Assembly (NCBI GenBank): GCA_964561215.1
Contig: CAZLOS010000004.1
Span: 62,001 to 126,000 of the forward strand
Source of the DNA: JAJFUV01 sp964561215
Lineage (GTDB): Bacteria; Acidobacteriota; Terriglobia; Bryobacterales; Bryobacteraceae
Direction of reading: 5' to 3'
Length of the DNA: 64,000 nt
Part shown: one piece after another, positions 43,886-52,222 of the stretch
Layout: each line of letters starts with the position of its first letter
How positions within the stretch are numbered: position 1 is the first letter of the stretch
Notes under the pieces: model-generated
What the model was told of the DNA's origin: nothing
The model's database searches: none
Seen by the model: only the letters and a program-made list of their open reading frames with translations
Position numbers and translations under genes: made by a program

Positions 43886-44158
43886 ATGCGCGTGAGATAC
43901 TTTGCCGACATCCGGAAACTCGCCGGCGTCGAAGAACACGATTGGACCCAGGCGGCGCCCACGGTGCGGGAGTTGCTCAAACAACTCTCGCACCACAACG
44001 GCGCCCCCTTCGAAAAGCGTGTGTTCGACGGAGGCCGGCTTAGCGGCACGATCATTCTCTTAGTAAACGGCCGCAACATCGAGCACCTACACGGTGTCGA
44101 TACGACGCTCGGCCCTGACGATGTGGTCGCCATCTTCCCGATGATCGCGGGAGGCTGA
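43886..44158 (+). CDS. moaD: MoaD-like ubiquitin-fold sulfur carrier
   Basis: A 90-residue beta-grasp protein ending in GG, the site adenylylated by MoeB and thiocarboxylated for molybdopterin synthase. MRVRYFADIRKLAGVEEH and ILLVNGRNIEHLHG are typical of the MoaD form found next to AFOR genes. MoeB is encoded in the facing operon (50588-51613); MoaE is not in the window. It may supply sulfur specifically for this AFOR's cofactor. Confidence 0.9.
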   Translation: MRVRYFADIRKLAGVEEHDWTQAAPTVRELLKQLSHHNGAPFEKRVFDGGRLSGTIILLVNGRNIEHLHGVDTTLGPDDVVAIFPMIAGG

Positions 44159-44186
44159 CCGCAAGGACACAATGCAGGAGGCTTTC

Positions 44187-47180
44187 ATGAACGGTGGCCA
44201 GGCCGTACTTGTACCGATAGGCATACTTCTGGCGGGCGTGATACTCGAGGGATTGCTGGCAGGATTGTTGTCGGCACGCGCGAAGGGATGGCTGGCATTT
44301 CTCAGCAGCCTCGGGGGGCTTATCGGAGTTTTGGGATTGTGGCCCGCAATGCTGGCCGGACGAACGGTGGATGTCGCCTTCGGCCTCTGGGATGGACCCA
44401 TCCAGCTTGCCTACCATATCGATGGTGTCAGCTTCCTGTTCGCACTCATGGCCGCCGGAATCGGATCGGCGGTGCTGCTCTATTCCGTCGGTTACATGGA
44501 GAAGGAGAAAGGCACCACCCGTTTCTTCGTGCTGATGCTGGTCTTCATCGCCGGCCTGATCCACCTTGTTTATACTGCGGACCTTCTTCTCCTTTACTTG
44601 AGCTGGGAAATCGTCGGGCTGTGCTCGTTCCTGCTGGTCGGCTTCTGGTACCGTTTGCCGGAGGCCGCTTACGGAGCGCGCAAAGTCCTCACCATGACGC
44701 ACCTGGCCGGATACGGACTGCTGGCCGCGGTGATCCTTCTCTTTGTACGGACCGGATCGACGCTGTGGACCGACGCCCGCGTGCAAGGTGCTATGACGAC
44801 CGGCACTTTCTTCCTCATGCTGATCGCCGCGGTCGCCAAGTCCGTGCAGTTCCCGCTACACACTTGGATTCCCGACGCTATGGCGGCGCCCACGCCGGTC
44901 AGCGCCCTGTTGCACGCCGCATGTTACGTGAAGGCCGGTGTTTATTTGGTGGCGCGGCTGCACTCCATGGGACACTGGCCGATTTCCTGGAGCCTGACGG
45001 TATCCTGGCTGGGCGCCGCTACCCTGCTGATCGGGGTACTCTTCGCCCTGGCGCAGCATGATCTCAAGCGGCTGCTTGCCTTCCACACGGTGAGCCAGAT
45101 CGGTTACATGATGCTCGGCCTCGGGCTCGGCACCCCGCTCGGCATTGCCGCGGGGCTGTTCCATTGCGTGAACCATGGACTGTTCAAGGGCAGCCTCTTC
45201 CTTTGCGCCGGAGCGGTACAGCATGCCTGCGGCACTCGCGACATGGACCGGCTGGGAGGACTTGGACGGCGGATGCCGCACACCATGGGGGTCTGGCTGC
45301 TTGCCGCGGGTGGAATCGCCGGCGTTCCGCTGCTCAATGGTTTCGTCAGCAAGTGGTTGCTCTACAGCGCGGCGCTGGACGCGCATCAACCCATCCTGGC
45401 GTTGATCCCCTGGATCGGTAGCATCCTCACCGTGTTCTCGTTCATGAAGGCCACGAGCGGCGTTTTCCTGGGCAGCCCGGGTTCGTCTACCGGGGACGCG
45501 CACGAAGTTTCCTGGACCATGGTGGCTGGGAGCGGAGTGCTTTCCGCGGGCTGCGTACTGTTTGGCGTGGCTCCGCAACTGGCCGTCACTTACCTGATCA
45601 ACCCGCTGCTGCCGGCGGTCGGATGCGCGGCGCTTTCCGGGGTGAGTTGGTTCGGACTCACCGCCGGACAGGGCGTGTGGTTCGCGACCGGCGGTTGCCT
45701 ACTGGGCGTGATCGCGCTGGCCTTTGCCGCCTTGATCTACTGGTTCCCGTTGCCATCGAGGAGCCTGGCTACGGCCGGCGGCACGGCTTCGGTGTTTACC
45801 GGCGGAGAACCTCTGACGGCGCAGGGCCATTTGGGAGCCAGCGATTTTTCGAGCATCGTTAAAGATGGACTGTCGCCTTTCTACCGCGGCTTCGATGCCG
45901 ACCGTCTCTGGCTGGCGGCCTGGCGCGCGCTTGGCAGCGTGGCGAGAGGTACCGCCCGGCTGGCGAGCGCGGCCGAACGATATCCGGTCGTACTGCTGGC
46001 CATTGTGACAGCGGCCATGGGAATGGCTGCGGCGCTGTTTCCGGCATCACACCGGATCGCTGATCCGCTAACTCCCAATCTCGATTGCGTGTCCGCCGTT
46101 CTGGCGATCGCTCTGGTGGGCCTGCTGCTGGCCGGTGCCGCGACCCGCGCCCTGAACCGCTACCTGATCCTGGTAGCCCTGGCGGGTGGCTTGGCCATAG
46201 CGGGAACGATCGCACCGGATGCGACGATGCGCACCGTACTGCTGGAGGCTGCCTCAGTGGCCATCCTTTTGGTGCTGTGGCGGACCGGCGGAAGCAAGAC
46301 GGCGTCGCGCGCGTACCTGGCCGCGGTGGTGCTTTCGGCAGTCGGCATGGTCGGCGGCGCCATGGCGGTGGCGCAAGGGAATCTCGAATTGGCCCGGATA
46401 CTCCTGTTCCCGGGCATCGGCATCAAGCTGGGGCTGGTTCCGCTGTGGTTCTGGCTGCCTCTTGTGGCTGAAAGCGCGCCCGCCATTGTGGCCGGCGTGG
46501 TGATTGCAGTGGTCGACGTGGCAGCCTTCGCCGAGGTGATTACGTTGCGCGGCCTGGAGCCCTGGCTCTTTGAACCGGCTCTGCCTTGGATTGCCGTGGC
46601 CGTGATCACAGCCGTGGCCGGCGCCCTGCTGGCAATGGGCCAGCGCAACCTGAAGCGGCTGCTGGCGTTTTCCACGATCACCGACATGGGTCTGTTGCTG
46701 GCTGCGCTGGTATTGGGCGGCAAGGTCGGGATTGAAGGCGCCACGCTCGGTGTGGCGGCGCACGCCCTGGCCAAGGCACTCCTGTTTGCCAGCGTCTCCG
46801 GTCCGGAGACCGAGGGCGCCAAGCTGTCGGACGCGCGCGGGCTGGCATCGCGCCATCCCGTTGCCGGAGCCGGCTTCGTACTAGGAGCCCTGGCAGTCAC
46901 GGGCGTACCTCCGACGCTCGGCTATGAAGGCCATTGGCGCATCTTCACCACCGTGGCCGCAAACCCCGTGCTGCTCGCGCTGTTAGCCGGTGCGGCGATG
47001 CTCAGCGTGGCAGTCTATGCCCGTGCGATTGCGCTTTTCTGGTGGGGGGAAGAAGACGGACCGCCTGCACCGGCATTGAAGACATATAACCGGCCGCTGC
47101 TGGCCATCGCACTGCTGCTGCTCGTGCTGGCCGTGCTTGGATTAGGCATCTGGCCGCGGATTCTCGCAGGTGCGGCATGA
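44187..47180 (+). CDS. Fused double antiporter-like (NuoL/HyfB + NuoM/N-type) membrane subunit
   Basis: A 997-residue membrane protein. ATG 44187 has AGGAGG five bases upstream; 44172 is an alternative. Residues about 1-510 are a full antiporter-like module: YLSWEIVGLCSFLLVG (helix-5 Glu), AKSVQFPLHTWIPDAMAAPTPVSALLHAACYVKAG (helix 7/8 Lys, in two stretches) and GFVSKWLLY (helix-12 Lys). A linker resembling the lateral-helix region follows. Residues about 610-990 are a second module: LLEAASVAILLVLW, GIKLGLVPLWFWLP (Lys kept, the usual His is Trp), QRNLKRLLAFSTITDMG and HALAKALLFASVSG. Both keep proton-path residues, so two pumping units in one chain are inferred. Confidence 0.9.
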   Translation: MNGGQAVLVPIGILLAGVILEGLLAGLLSARAKGWLAFLSSLGGLIGVLGLWPAMLAGRTVDVAFGLWDGPIQLAYHIDGVSFLFALMAAGIGSAVLLYSVGYMEKEKGTTRFFVLMLVFIAGLIHLVYTADLLLLYLSWEIVGLCSFLLVGFWYRLPEAAYGARKVLTMTHLAGYGLLAAVILLFVRTGSTLWTDARVQGAMTTGTFFLMLIAAVAKSVQFPLHTWIPDAMAAPTPVSALLHAACYVKAGVYLVARLHSMGHWPISWSLTVSWLGAATLLIGVLFALAQHDLKRLLAFHTVSQIGYMMLGLGLGTPLGIAAGLFHCVNHGLFKGSLFLCAGAVQHACGTRDMDRLGGLGRRMPHTMGVWLLAAGGIAGVPLLNGFVSKWLLYSAALDAHQPILALIPWIGSILTVFSFMKATSGVFLGSPGSSTGDAHEVSWTMVAGSGVLSAGCVLFGVAPQLAVTYLINPLLPAVGCAALSGVSWFGLTAGQGVWFATGGCLLGVIALAFAALIYWFPLPSRSLATAGGTASVFTGGEPLTAQGHLGASDFSSIVKDGLSPFYRGFDADRLWLAAWRALGSVARGTARLASAAERYPVVLLAIVTAAMGMAAALFPASHRIADPLTPNLDCVSAVLAIALVGLLLAGAATRALNRYLILVALAGGLAIAGTIAPDATMRTVLLEAASVAILLVLWRTGGSKTASRAYLAAVVLSAVGMVGGAMAVAQGNLELARILLFPGIGIKLGLVPLWFWLPLVAESAPAIVAGVVIAVVDVAAFAEVITLRGLEPWLFEPALPWIAVAVITAVAGALLAMGQRNLKRLLAFSTITDMGLLLAALVLGGKVGIEGATLGVAAHALAKALLFASVSGPETEGAKLSDARGLASRHPVAGAGFVLGALAVTGVPPTLGYEGHWRIFTTVAANPVLLALLAGAAMLSVAVYARAIALFWWGEEDGPPAPALKTYNRPLLAIALLLLVLAVLGLGIWPRILAGAA

Positions 47181-47653
47181 GCGACAACTCCCGGGGAATT
47201 CTCTTCAAGCTGGTCGAGCGCGCACGCCGGCGCTCGGCCTGGTTATTCCACTTCAACGCCGGGGCCTGCAACGGCTGCGACATCGAACTGGTGGCGTGCT
47301 TGACCCCTCGCTACGACGTGGAACAGGCCGGCATCCGGCTCGAAGGCAGCCCGCGGCACGCCGACGTGCTGTGCGTCTCGGGGCCGATCACCCATGCCAC
47401 TCATGAGGCGCTCAAGACGATCTACGAGCAGTTGCCCGATCCCAAGGTCGTGGTCGCAATCGGTAGCTGCCCGGCCACCTGCAATGTTTTCGAGGGCAGT
47501 CCCGCTGTCGACGGGCCGCTCGGTCGCATCATCCCGGTCGATATCTACGTGCCGGGTTGTCCGCCAAGACCGCACAGCATCATCGAGGGCGTTGCGGCGG
47601 CTATCGAGCGGCTCGCCGAAAACCACACGGCTGCGCAAGGAGGCAAGCAATGA
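47177..47653 (+). CDS. HycG/NuoB-like small subunit of group 4 hydrogenase
   Basis: A 158-residue cytoplasmic-face subunit carrying the proximal [4Fe-4S] cluster. Ligands are GACNGCDIEL (two Cys near residues 31-34), IGSCPATC and VPGCPPRPHSI. It passes electrons to the NiFe site of the HycE-like subunit. The start overlaps the antiporter stop (ATGA) and its stop overlaps the next gene by four bases. Confidence 0.93.
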   Translation: MSDNSRGILFKLVERARRRSAWLFHFNAGACNGCDIELVACLTPRYDVEQAGIRLEGSPRHADVLCVSGPITHATHEALKTIYEQLPDPKVVVAIGSCPATCNVFEGSPAVDGPLGRIIPVDIYVPGCPPRPHSIIEGVAAAIERLAENHTAAQGGKQ

Positions 47654-48570
47654 ATTTTTGGTACTCGCTGCTGGCCTTGCTGGTCTTTCCCGGTCTGCTG
47701 TACGCCCTGCCGGTGAGCTGGCTCATGCTCGGCGCCGAGCGCAAAGTGCGGGCGCGAATGCAGAGCCGCATCGGTCCTCCGCTATCGCAGCCGTTCTACG
47801 ACATGGTCAAGCTGCTGGTGAAATCGCCGGTCGCACGGGTGCAAGCCGACGAACGGATGCTCACAGGGTTGCCTCTCCTCTCGGTCGGCTCATTGATCGG
47901 CGCGTTAGCACTGCTGCCGGTATTTCGCACCGAGAGCGGTTTCTCCGGCGACCTGATCCTGCTCGCCGGCCTGCTCGAAATGCCGGCGCTTTGTATCATC
48001 CTGGCGGGCTACGCTTCCCGCTCGATTTACGGGGAAGTCGGCGCGACGCGCGAAGCCTTGGTAAGCATCGTCTGCAACGTACCGTTTCTCGGAGCCTTGA
48101 TTGCATTAGCCGCATCGGCGGGAAGCCTGCGTCTTAGCGAGATCGCCGCGGCGGTGCCCTGGATGGTGCGCGTTCCCGCTCTGATCGCGATTCTGATCTG
48201 TTTACCCGTAAAGCTACGGCTGAACCCGTTCTCACTGGCCAACGCCGAGCAGGAGGTGCTCTCCGGGCCGTTAGCGGAATTCGACGGACGGCGGCTGGCG
48301 CTGTGGGAAGTTGCGCACGGCCTGGAATGGGTGGTCCTCACGGGTCTGGTAGCGACCCTCGCGGTTCCGCCCGCGTTTTCCAGTTACCTGCTCGATGCCC
48401 TTGTTTTTGTCGTAGTTTCGTTTGCCCTGGTACCGCTGCTCACTCTCCTGGCATCCGCTACGGCGAGGCTCAAACTCAGACAGGCGACGCGCCTGCTCTG
48501 GCGCGGGGCCTCGCTGGTAGCGGTTCTCGCACTGGCCGCGGCGCTGGTGGTGAGCTATGGAGGGCGATGA
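47650..48570 (+). CDS. HycD/NuoH-like membrane anchor subunit
   Basis: A 306-residue integral membrane protein with about eight helices. LMLGAERKVRARMQSRIGPP and QPFYDMVKLLVK are the family signature, and NPFSLANAEQEVLSGPLAEFDGR (in two stretches) is the later acidic loop of NuoH/HycD. It joins the hydrogenase module to the proton-pump subunit. The start overlaps the small-subunit stop by four bases. Confidence 0.94.
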   Translation: MNFWYSLLALLVFPGLLYALPVSWLMLGAERKVRARMQSRIGPPLSQPFYDMVKLLVKSPVARVQADERMLTGLPLLSVGSLIGALALLPVFRTESGFSGDLILLAGLLEMPALCIILAGYASRSIYGEVGATREALVSIVCNVPFLGALIALAASAGSLRLSEIAAAVPWMVRVPALIAILICLPVKLRLNPFSLANAEQEVLSGPLAEFDGRRLALWEVAHGLEWVVLTGLVATLAVPPAFSSYLLDALVFVVVSFALVPLLTLLASATARLKLRQATRLLWRGASLVAVLALAAALVVSYGGR

Positions 48571-48571
48571 G

Positions 48572-49093
48572 ATGATTCGTATCCTGCAAGTCATTGTCGA
48601 AAACCTGAGCCAGGACCGGGCCACTGTCCGGCTGCCGGAGAGCGTGCCCGTCCCGCCCGGTTATCGCGGCCGGGTGCTTCTCGATCCTTCAAAGTGCGTG
48701 GCCTGCGGCGTGTGCACTTACGTTTGCGTCAGCGAAGCGATTACCGGCGTCAATGAAGAGAAAGCTTACGTTTGGGCCTATGAACCCGGACGATGCACGT
48801 TCTGCGCCCGGTGCGTGGATCACTGCACGGGGCACGCGCTTCGCATGGAACCCAAACCGCTGCCCATTTACCGTCAGCCCGGCGAGTTGCGCGCGGAGGA
48901 ACGAGTGCCCTTCTCCTCGTGCCGTATATGCGGCTCGCCGACCCGGCCAATGACCGACGACTTGTTGCATCTCGCCTTCGAGCACATTGGCGAAGAAACG
49001 CAGGAATTGGTGCGCCTCTGCGAGCGGTGCCGCCGGAGGCGTTTGCAGCGCAGCCTGATGTCTGCCGCGTACGAAGAGGGAAAGGAGCGCTAA
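48572..49093 (+). CDS. HycF/NuoI-like two-cluster ferredoxin subunit with extra C-terminal cysteines
   Basis: A 173-residue subunit with CVACGVCTYVCVSEAI and CTFCARCVDHCTGHAL, both [4Fe-4S] motifs. A C-terminal extension has CRICGSP and CERCRRRR, a CxxC pair that may bind zinc or iron. It probably accepts electrons from the four-cluster ferredoxin. GGAGG precedes ATG 48572, one base after the HycD-like stop. Confidence 0.92.
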   Translation: MIRILQVIVENLSQDRATVRLPESVPVPPGYRGRVLLDPSKCVACGVCTYVCVSEAITGVNEEKAYVWAYEPGRCTFCARCVDHCTGHALRMEPKPLPIYRQPGELRAEERVPFSSCRICGSPTRPMTDDLLHLAFEHIGEETQELVRLCERCRRRRLQRSLMSAAYEEGKER

Positions 49094-49500
49094 TGCCTGC
49101 CGCGGATATACGCGAACGGATTGGAGGCGACTGGACCGAACGTTTTGACGGCTGGTGGCTCGGCATCCCGCTGGACGAGCTCCGCGCCACGGCGTCGAAG
49201 ATGCTGGCCGGCGGCGCGCGCTTCTCGGCGATGGTCGCCGTGCCTTGTCCGGACGGTAGTTTCCGGCTGTCATGGCATTGGGACGACGGCGGCACGCTGC
49301 TCTCGATCGAGAGCACGCTTCGAGCGGGAGCCGCCCTTCCCACGATTGTGGACATCTATCCCGGCGCGGACTGGGCCGAACGCGAGACGCGCGACTACTT
49401 CGCCGTCGCATTTGACGGCCGCGCATCAACCGCTCCGCTCATGCTGCGCGAGCAGGATGCGCCGGGAGTCATGTTCCGAAAGCCCGGAGATCACCTATGA
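49093..49500 (+). CDS. NuoC/HycE N-terminal-like subunit
   Basis: A 135-residue soluble subunit. The 30-kDa complex I signature is seen as DWAERETRDYFAVAFDG, with TIVDIYPGA before it. In HycE this domain is fused to the catalytic subunit; here it is separate. Its ATG shares one base with the previous stop and its stop overlaps the catalytic subunit start by four bases. Confidence 0.88.
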   Translation: MPAADIRERIGGDWTERFDGWWLGIPLDELRATASKMLAGGARFSAMVAVPCPDGSFRLSWHWDDGGTLLSIESTLRAGAALPTIVDIYPGADWAERETRDYFAVAFDGRASTAPLMLREQDAPGVMFRKPGDHL

Positions 49501-50573
49501 GTTACCGGATTCCCGTTGGTCCCTACCACATCGCGCTGGAGGAGCCGTACAAGATCGAGGTTCAGTGCGAGGGCGAGAAGGTCATCGGCGCCTCGCTCAA
49601 GGTCGGCTTCAATTTCCGGGGCATCGAGTGGCTTGCCCAGCGCAGGAACATCACCAAGTCCATCGCGCTCCTCGAGCGGGTGTGTGGAATCTGCTCGAAC
49701 GTTCATTCCATGACCTACTGCATGGCCCTGGAACGGATCGGGTCCATTGAAGTGCCGGAGCGCGCCCAGTACGTGCGCGTGATTACGGCCGAACTCGAAC
49801 GCCTGCACTCACACCTACTATGGGCGGGAGTCGCCGCCGAGCTGATCGGTTTCGAAACACTTTTCATGCACTGCTTCCGTCTGCGCGAGCGCGTCATGGA
49901 CCTGCTCGAAGGCATCTCTGGAAATCGCGTCAACTACTCGATGAACCGCATCGGCGGCGTGAACCGCGATATCGAACAACCCGAGGTGGTGCTGAAGGGT
50001 GTGCACGAAATCCGCGACGCGGTTGTAAGCCGCGTGATCCCCGTTTTCACAACCGACCGGACTGTGGCTGCCCGCTGCCGCGGCGTGGGAGTTCTCACTC
50101 GCGATGATGCTATTGCCTACGGCGCGGTTGGCCCGGTGGCACGCGCGTCCGGTGTGGACATGGACCTGCGCCGCGACAACCCTTACATGGCCTACGGGTC
50201 GCTGAAATTCAAAGTGCACACACTGACCGAGGGCGATGTCTACGCACGCGTCGTGGTGAGAGCGCTGGAGATCCTCGAAAGCTGCGGCATCGTCGAACAG
50301 GCGCTGGATCAGATGCCGGACGGCCCGCTCCACGTGGGCGACGTTTACGCCGTCCCGCCGGGCGACGCCGTGGCCCGGGTGGAAGCGCCGCGCGGCGAGG
50401 TGTTCTACTACATCGCTTCCGACGGCAGCGATATACCGGTCCGCGTCAAAGTGCGGACCCCCAGCTTCGCGAACATTCCGACTGTCGCCGCCATGGTGAA
50501 GGGCAACGAGTTCTCCGACGTGCCGTTGATCCAGGCAGCCGTCGATCCCTGTTACTCCTGCACCGATCGCTGA
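49497..50573 (+). CDS. Group 4 [NiFe]-hydrogenase catalytic subunit (HycE/NuoD-like)
   Basis: A 358-residue catalytic subunit. The N-terminal ligand motif is RVCGICSNVH (residues about 61-70) and the C-terminal one is DPCYSCTDR at the very end, so all four Ni-Fe cysteines are present, unlike NuoD or the related Ehr proteins. The chain stops exactly at the Arg after which HycE precursors are cut, so no maturation protease should be needed; R. rubrum CooH is a known precedent. It would interconvert protons and H2. hyp maturation genes are not in the window. Last gene of the operon, 14 bases from convergent moeB. Confidence 0.95.
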   Translation: MSYRIPVGPYHIALEEPYKIEVQCEGEKVIGASLKVGFNFRGIEWLAQRRNITKSIALLERVCGICSNVHSMTYCMALERIGSIEVPERAQYVRVITAELERLHSHLLWAGVAAELIGFETLFMHCFRLRERVMDLLEGISGNRVNYSMNRIGGVNRDIEQPEVVLKGVHEIRDAVVSRVIPVFTTDRTVAARCRGVGVLTRDDAIAYGAVGPVARASGVDMDLRRDNPYMAYGSLKFKVHTLTEGDVYARVVVRALEILESCGIVEQALDQMPDGPLHVGDVYAVPPGDAVARVEAPRGEVFYYIASDGSDIPVRVKVRTPSFANIPTVAAMVKGNEFSDVPLIQAAVDPCYSCTDR

Positions 50574-50587
50574 GGAGAGCAGCCCGG

Positions 50588-51613
50588 CTACATGCCAGTC
50601 CACTGGGCTACGAGGCTGCGGGCCAGCGACTCGTCGGTGGTTCCGTTCACGACGGCGCGGCCGTCGGCGAAAACGGTCAGCTCATATGGCGGCGCCTGAA
50701 AGCGCAACATCGACTCGCTTACCTGGACCCTGCCCAGGTTGCTGAGCCGCGCGGCCAGCCTGGCGAGGCCGGGAAGTCCGGGAGAGTGTATGCGCACTTG
50801 TACCGCATGGCGGCCGTAAAGCGTGGTATCCGCTTTCCGGCGCGCTCCCAGGAACTCGAAACGCCCGAGACCGCAGCAGACGCAATCCGGCATGCGCGAG
50901 CTCAGCGCGGTGTTTTCCAGCCGGAGGTCCCACACGTCGCCGCAGATCAGCGCATCCTCATCCGGAACCTTCCCGGACGACAGGAATCGCAGCGCTATCG
51001 AGGCTTCGATCGCCGCGCCGAGAATAGCGGCGGGTCCGACGATCCCGACCGTATCGCAGTTCAGCGCGGATGCCCGGTCCGGAACGTCGCGGTGCAAGCA
51101 CCGCAAACACATTGTTCGTCCGGGGAAGATGAACTTCGCCATCACGGTCGAAGCCAAACACGAGGCATAGATCCATGGCTTGCCCAACTTCACGCAGGCA
51201 TCGTTGAGGATGTAACGGCTCTCGAAATTGTCGAAGCCGTCCAACGCCAGGTCGATGCCGTCGAGCAGTTGCAGGATGTTGTCCGGCCCTATTTCGGCTA
51301 CCACCGATTCGACTTCGACATCCGAGTTGACGTCGCGCAGGTGCCGCGCCGCGGCAGCCGCCTTTGGAACGCCATCGCGCGCATCGGCTTCATCGAAAAG
51401 CGACTGGCGCTGCAGGTTTGAGATTTCGATCACATCGCGGTCCACAACGCGGAGGAACCCGATTCCCGCCCGCACCAGGATGGCCGCGCAATTGCTCCCC
51501 AGTCCGCCGCAACCGGCCAGCAGCACACGGGCTTGACGAATGCGCTCTTGTCCTTCTTTCCCGATCGGTGCGAATAGTTCCTGGCGGGAGTAGCGCTCCG
51601 ACAGCTTCGTCAT
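50588..51613 (-). CDS. moeB: MoeB/ThiF-type sulfur-carrier adenylyltransferase
   Basis: Activates the C-terminal GG of a MoaD-like protein with ATP. The 341-residue protein has RYSRQELFAPIG, the nucleotide-binding GCGGLGSN, DLALDGFDNFESRYILND, and zinc cysteines in CLRC and CVCC. The C-terminal 90 residues (QVRIHSPGLPGLARLAARL, ADGRAVVNGTTDE) replace the rhodanese domain sometimes found. It is the last gene of the TonB-ECF operon and probably serves the MoaD of the facing AFOR operon. Confidence 0.9.
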   Translation of the reverse strand: MTKLSERYSRQELFAPIGKEGQERIRQARVLLAGCGGLGSNCAAILVRAGIGFLRVVDRDVIEISNLQRQSLFDEADARDGVPKAAAAARHLRDVNSDVEVESVVAEIGPDNILQLLDGIDLALDGFDNFESRYILNDACVKLGKPWIYASCLASTVMAKFIFPGRTMCLRCLHRDVPDRASALNCDTVGIVGPAAILGAAIEASIALRFLSSGKVPDEDALICGDVWDLRLENTALSSRMPDCVCCGLGRFEFLGARRKADTTLYGRHAVQVRIHSPGLPGLARLAARLSNLGRVQVSESMLRFQAPPYELTVFADGRAVVNGTTDESLARSLVAQWTGM

Positions 51614-51619
51614 CCTGCT

Positions 51620-52222
51620 CTACCTCAACGCCAAACTGCGCGATGGGGATATACTTCGCACGGTGCGGGCAGGCAACAAACCGCTAGCGCTCAGGCGGCG
51701 CGCCACGGTTGGAACCGGGGCAGCCCCAATGGCACCGAACAGGACCGCGGAGCCGGTCTTGAACAGGGCCAGACGCAAGGCCAGGTCCATGTCCATCCCA
51801 ACCATGCGATTGACCAGCAGCGAGACGGGCAGCCACGAAGCGCCGATGAGTCCACCCGCCAATACGCAAAGCAGGCGTGACCGGACCAGGGGAACCATCA
51901 GCGCGAGTCCGTCGACGATCACTCCCGCCGCGAGGAACTTAAACACCTGGTCCACGCCGTGCAGCCCCATCGAGCAGGATGCGATCCCGGCTAACAGTCC
52001 GACCGCGCTGCCGGCCCATGCGCGTCCGACGGCGAAGCGGCCCAGCAGAACGAAGAAGGCCAGCGGCAGCACCCGATGCCCCGGCAGGCGCATGGGAATG
52101 TGCAGAAACATGTCCGACGCCACTATTAGTACGGAACAAAAACAGATCACCATACACTCACGCAGGCTGAAGCCGCCCCAATATTGCTGCCCGGCGGCAT
52201 GACTCACTTCACAACTTTTCAC
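51620..52222 (-). CDS. ECF-transporter S-component-like membrane protein
   Basis: A 200-residue integral membrane protein with about six helices (VICFCSVLIVASDMFLHIPM, PGHRVLPLAFFVLLGRFAVG and others). The size, helix layout and direct linkage to ECF T and A genes identify it as the substrate-binding S part; the substrate is unknown. GTG 52222 is chosen because GAGGT lies six bases upstream, giving a 14-base overlap with the T-component stop. Seven bases separate it from moeB. Confidence 0.7.
   Translation of the reverse strand: MKSCEVSHAAGQQYWGGFSLRECMVICFCSVLIVASDMFLHIPMRLPGHRVLPLAFFVLLGRFAVGRAWAGSAVGLLAGIASCSMGLHGVDQVFKFLAAGVIVDGLALMVPLVRSRLLCVLAGGLIGASWLPVSLLVNRMVGMDMDLALRLALFKTGSAVLFGAIGAAPVPTVARRLSASGLLPARTVRSISPSRSLALR

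Noticed and set aside
49497..50573. Catalytic subunit as complex I NuoD or as an Ehr-type non-hydrogenase relative
   Set aside because: Both of those lack the four nickel-binding cysteines, which are all present here.
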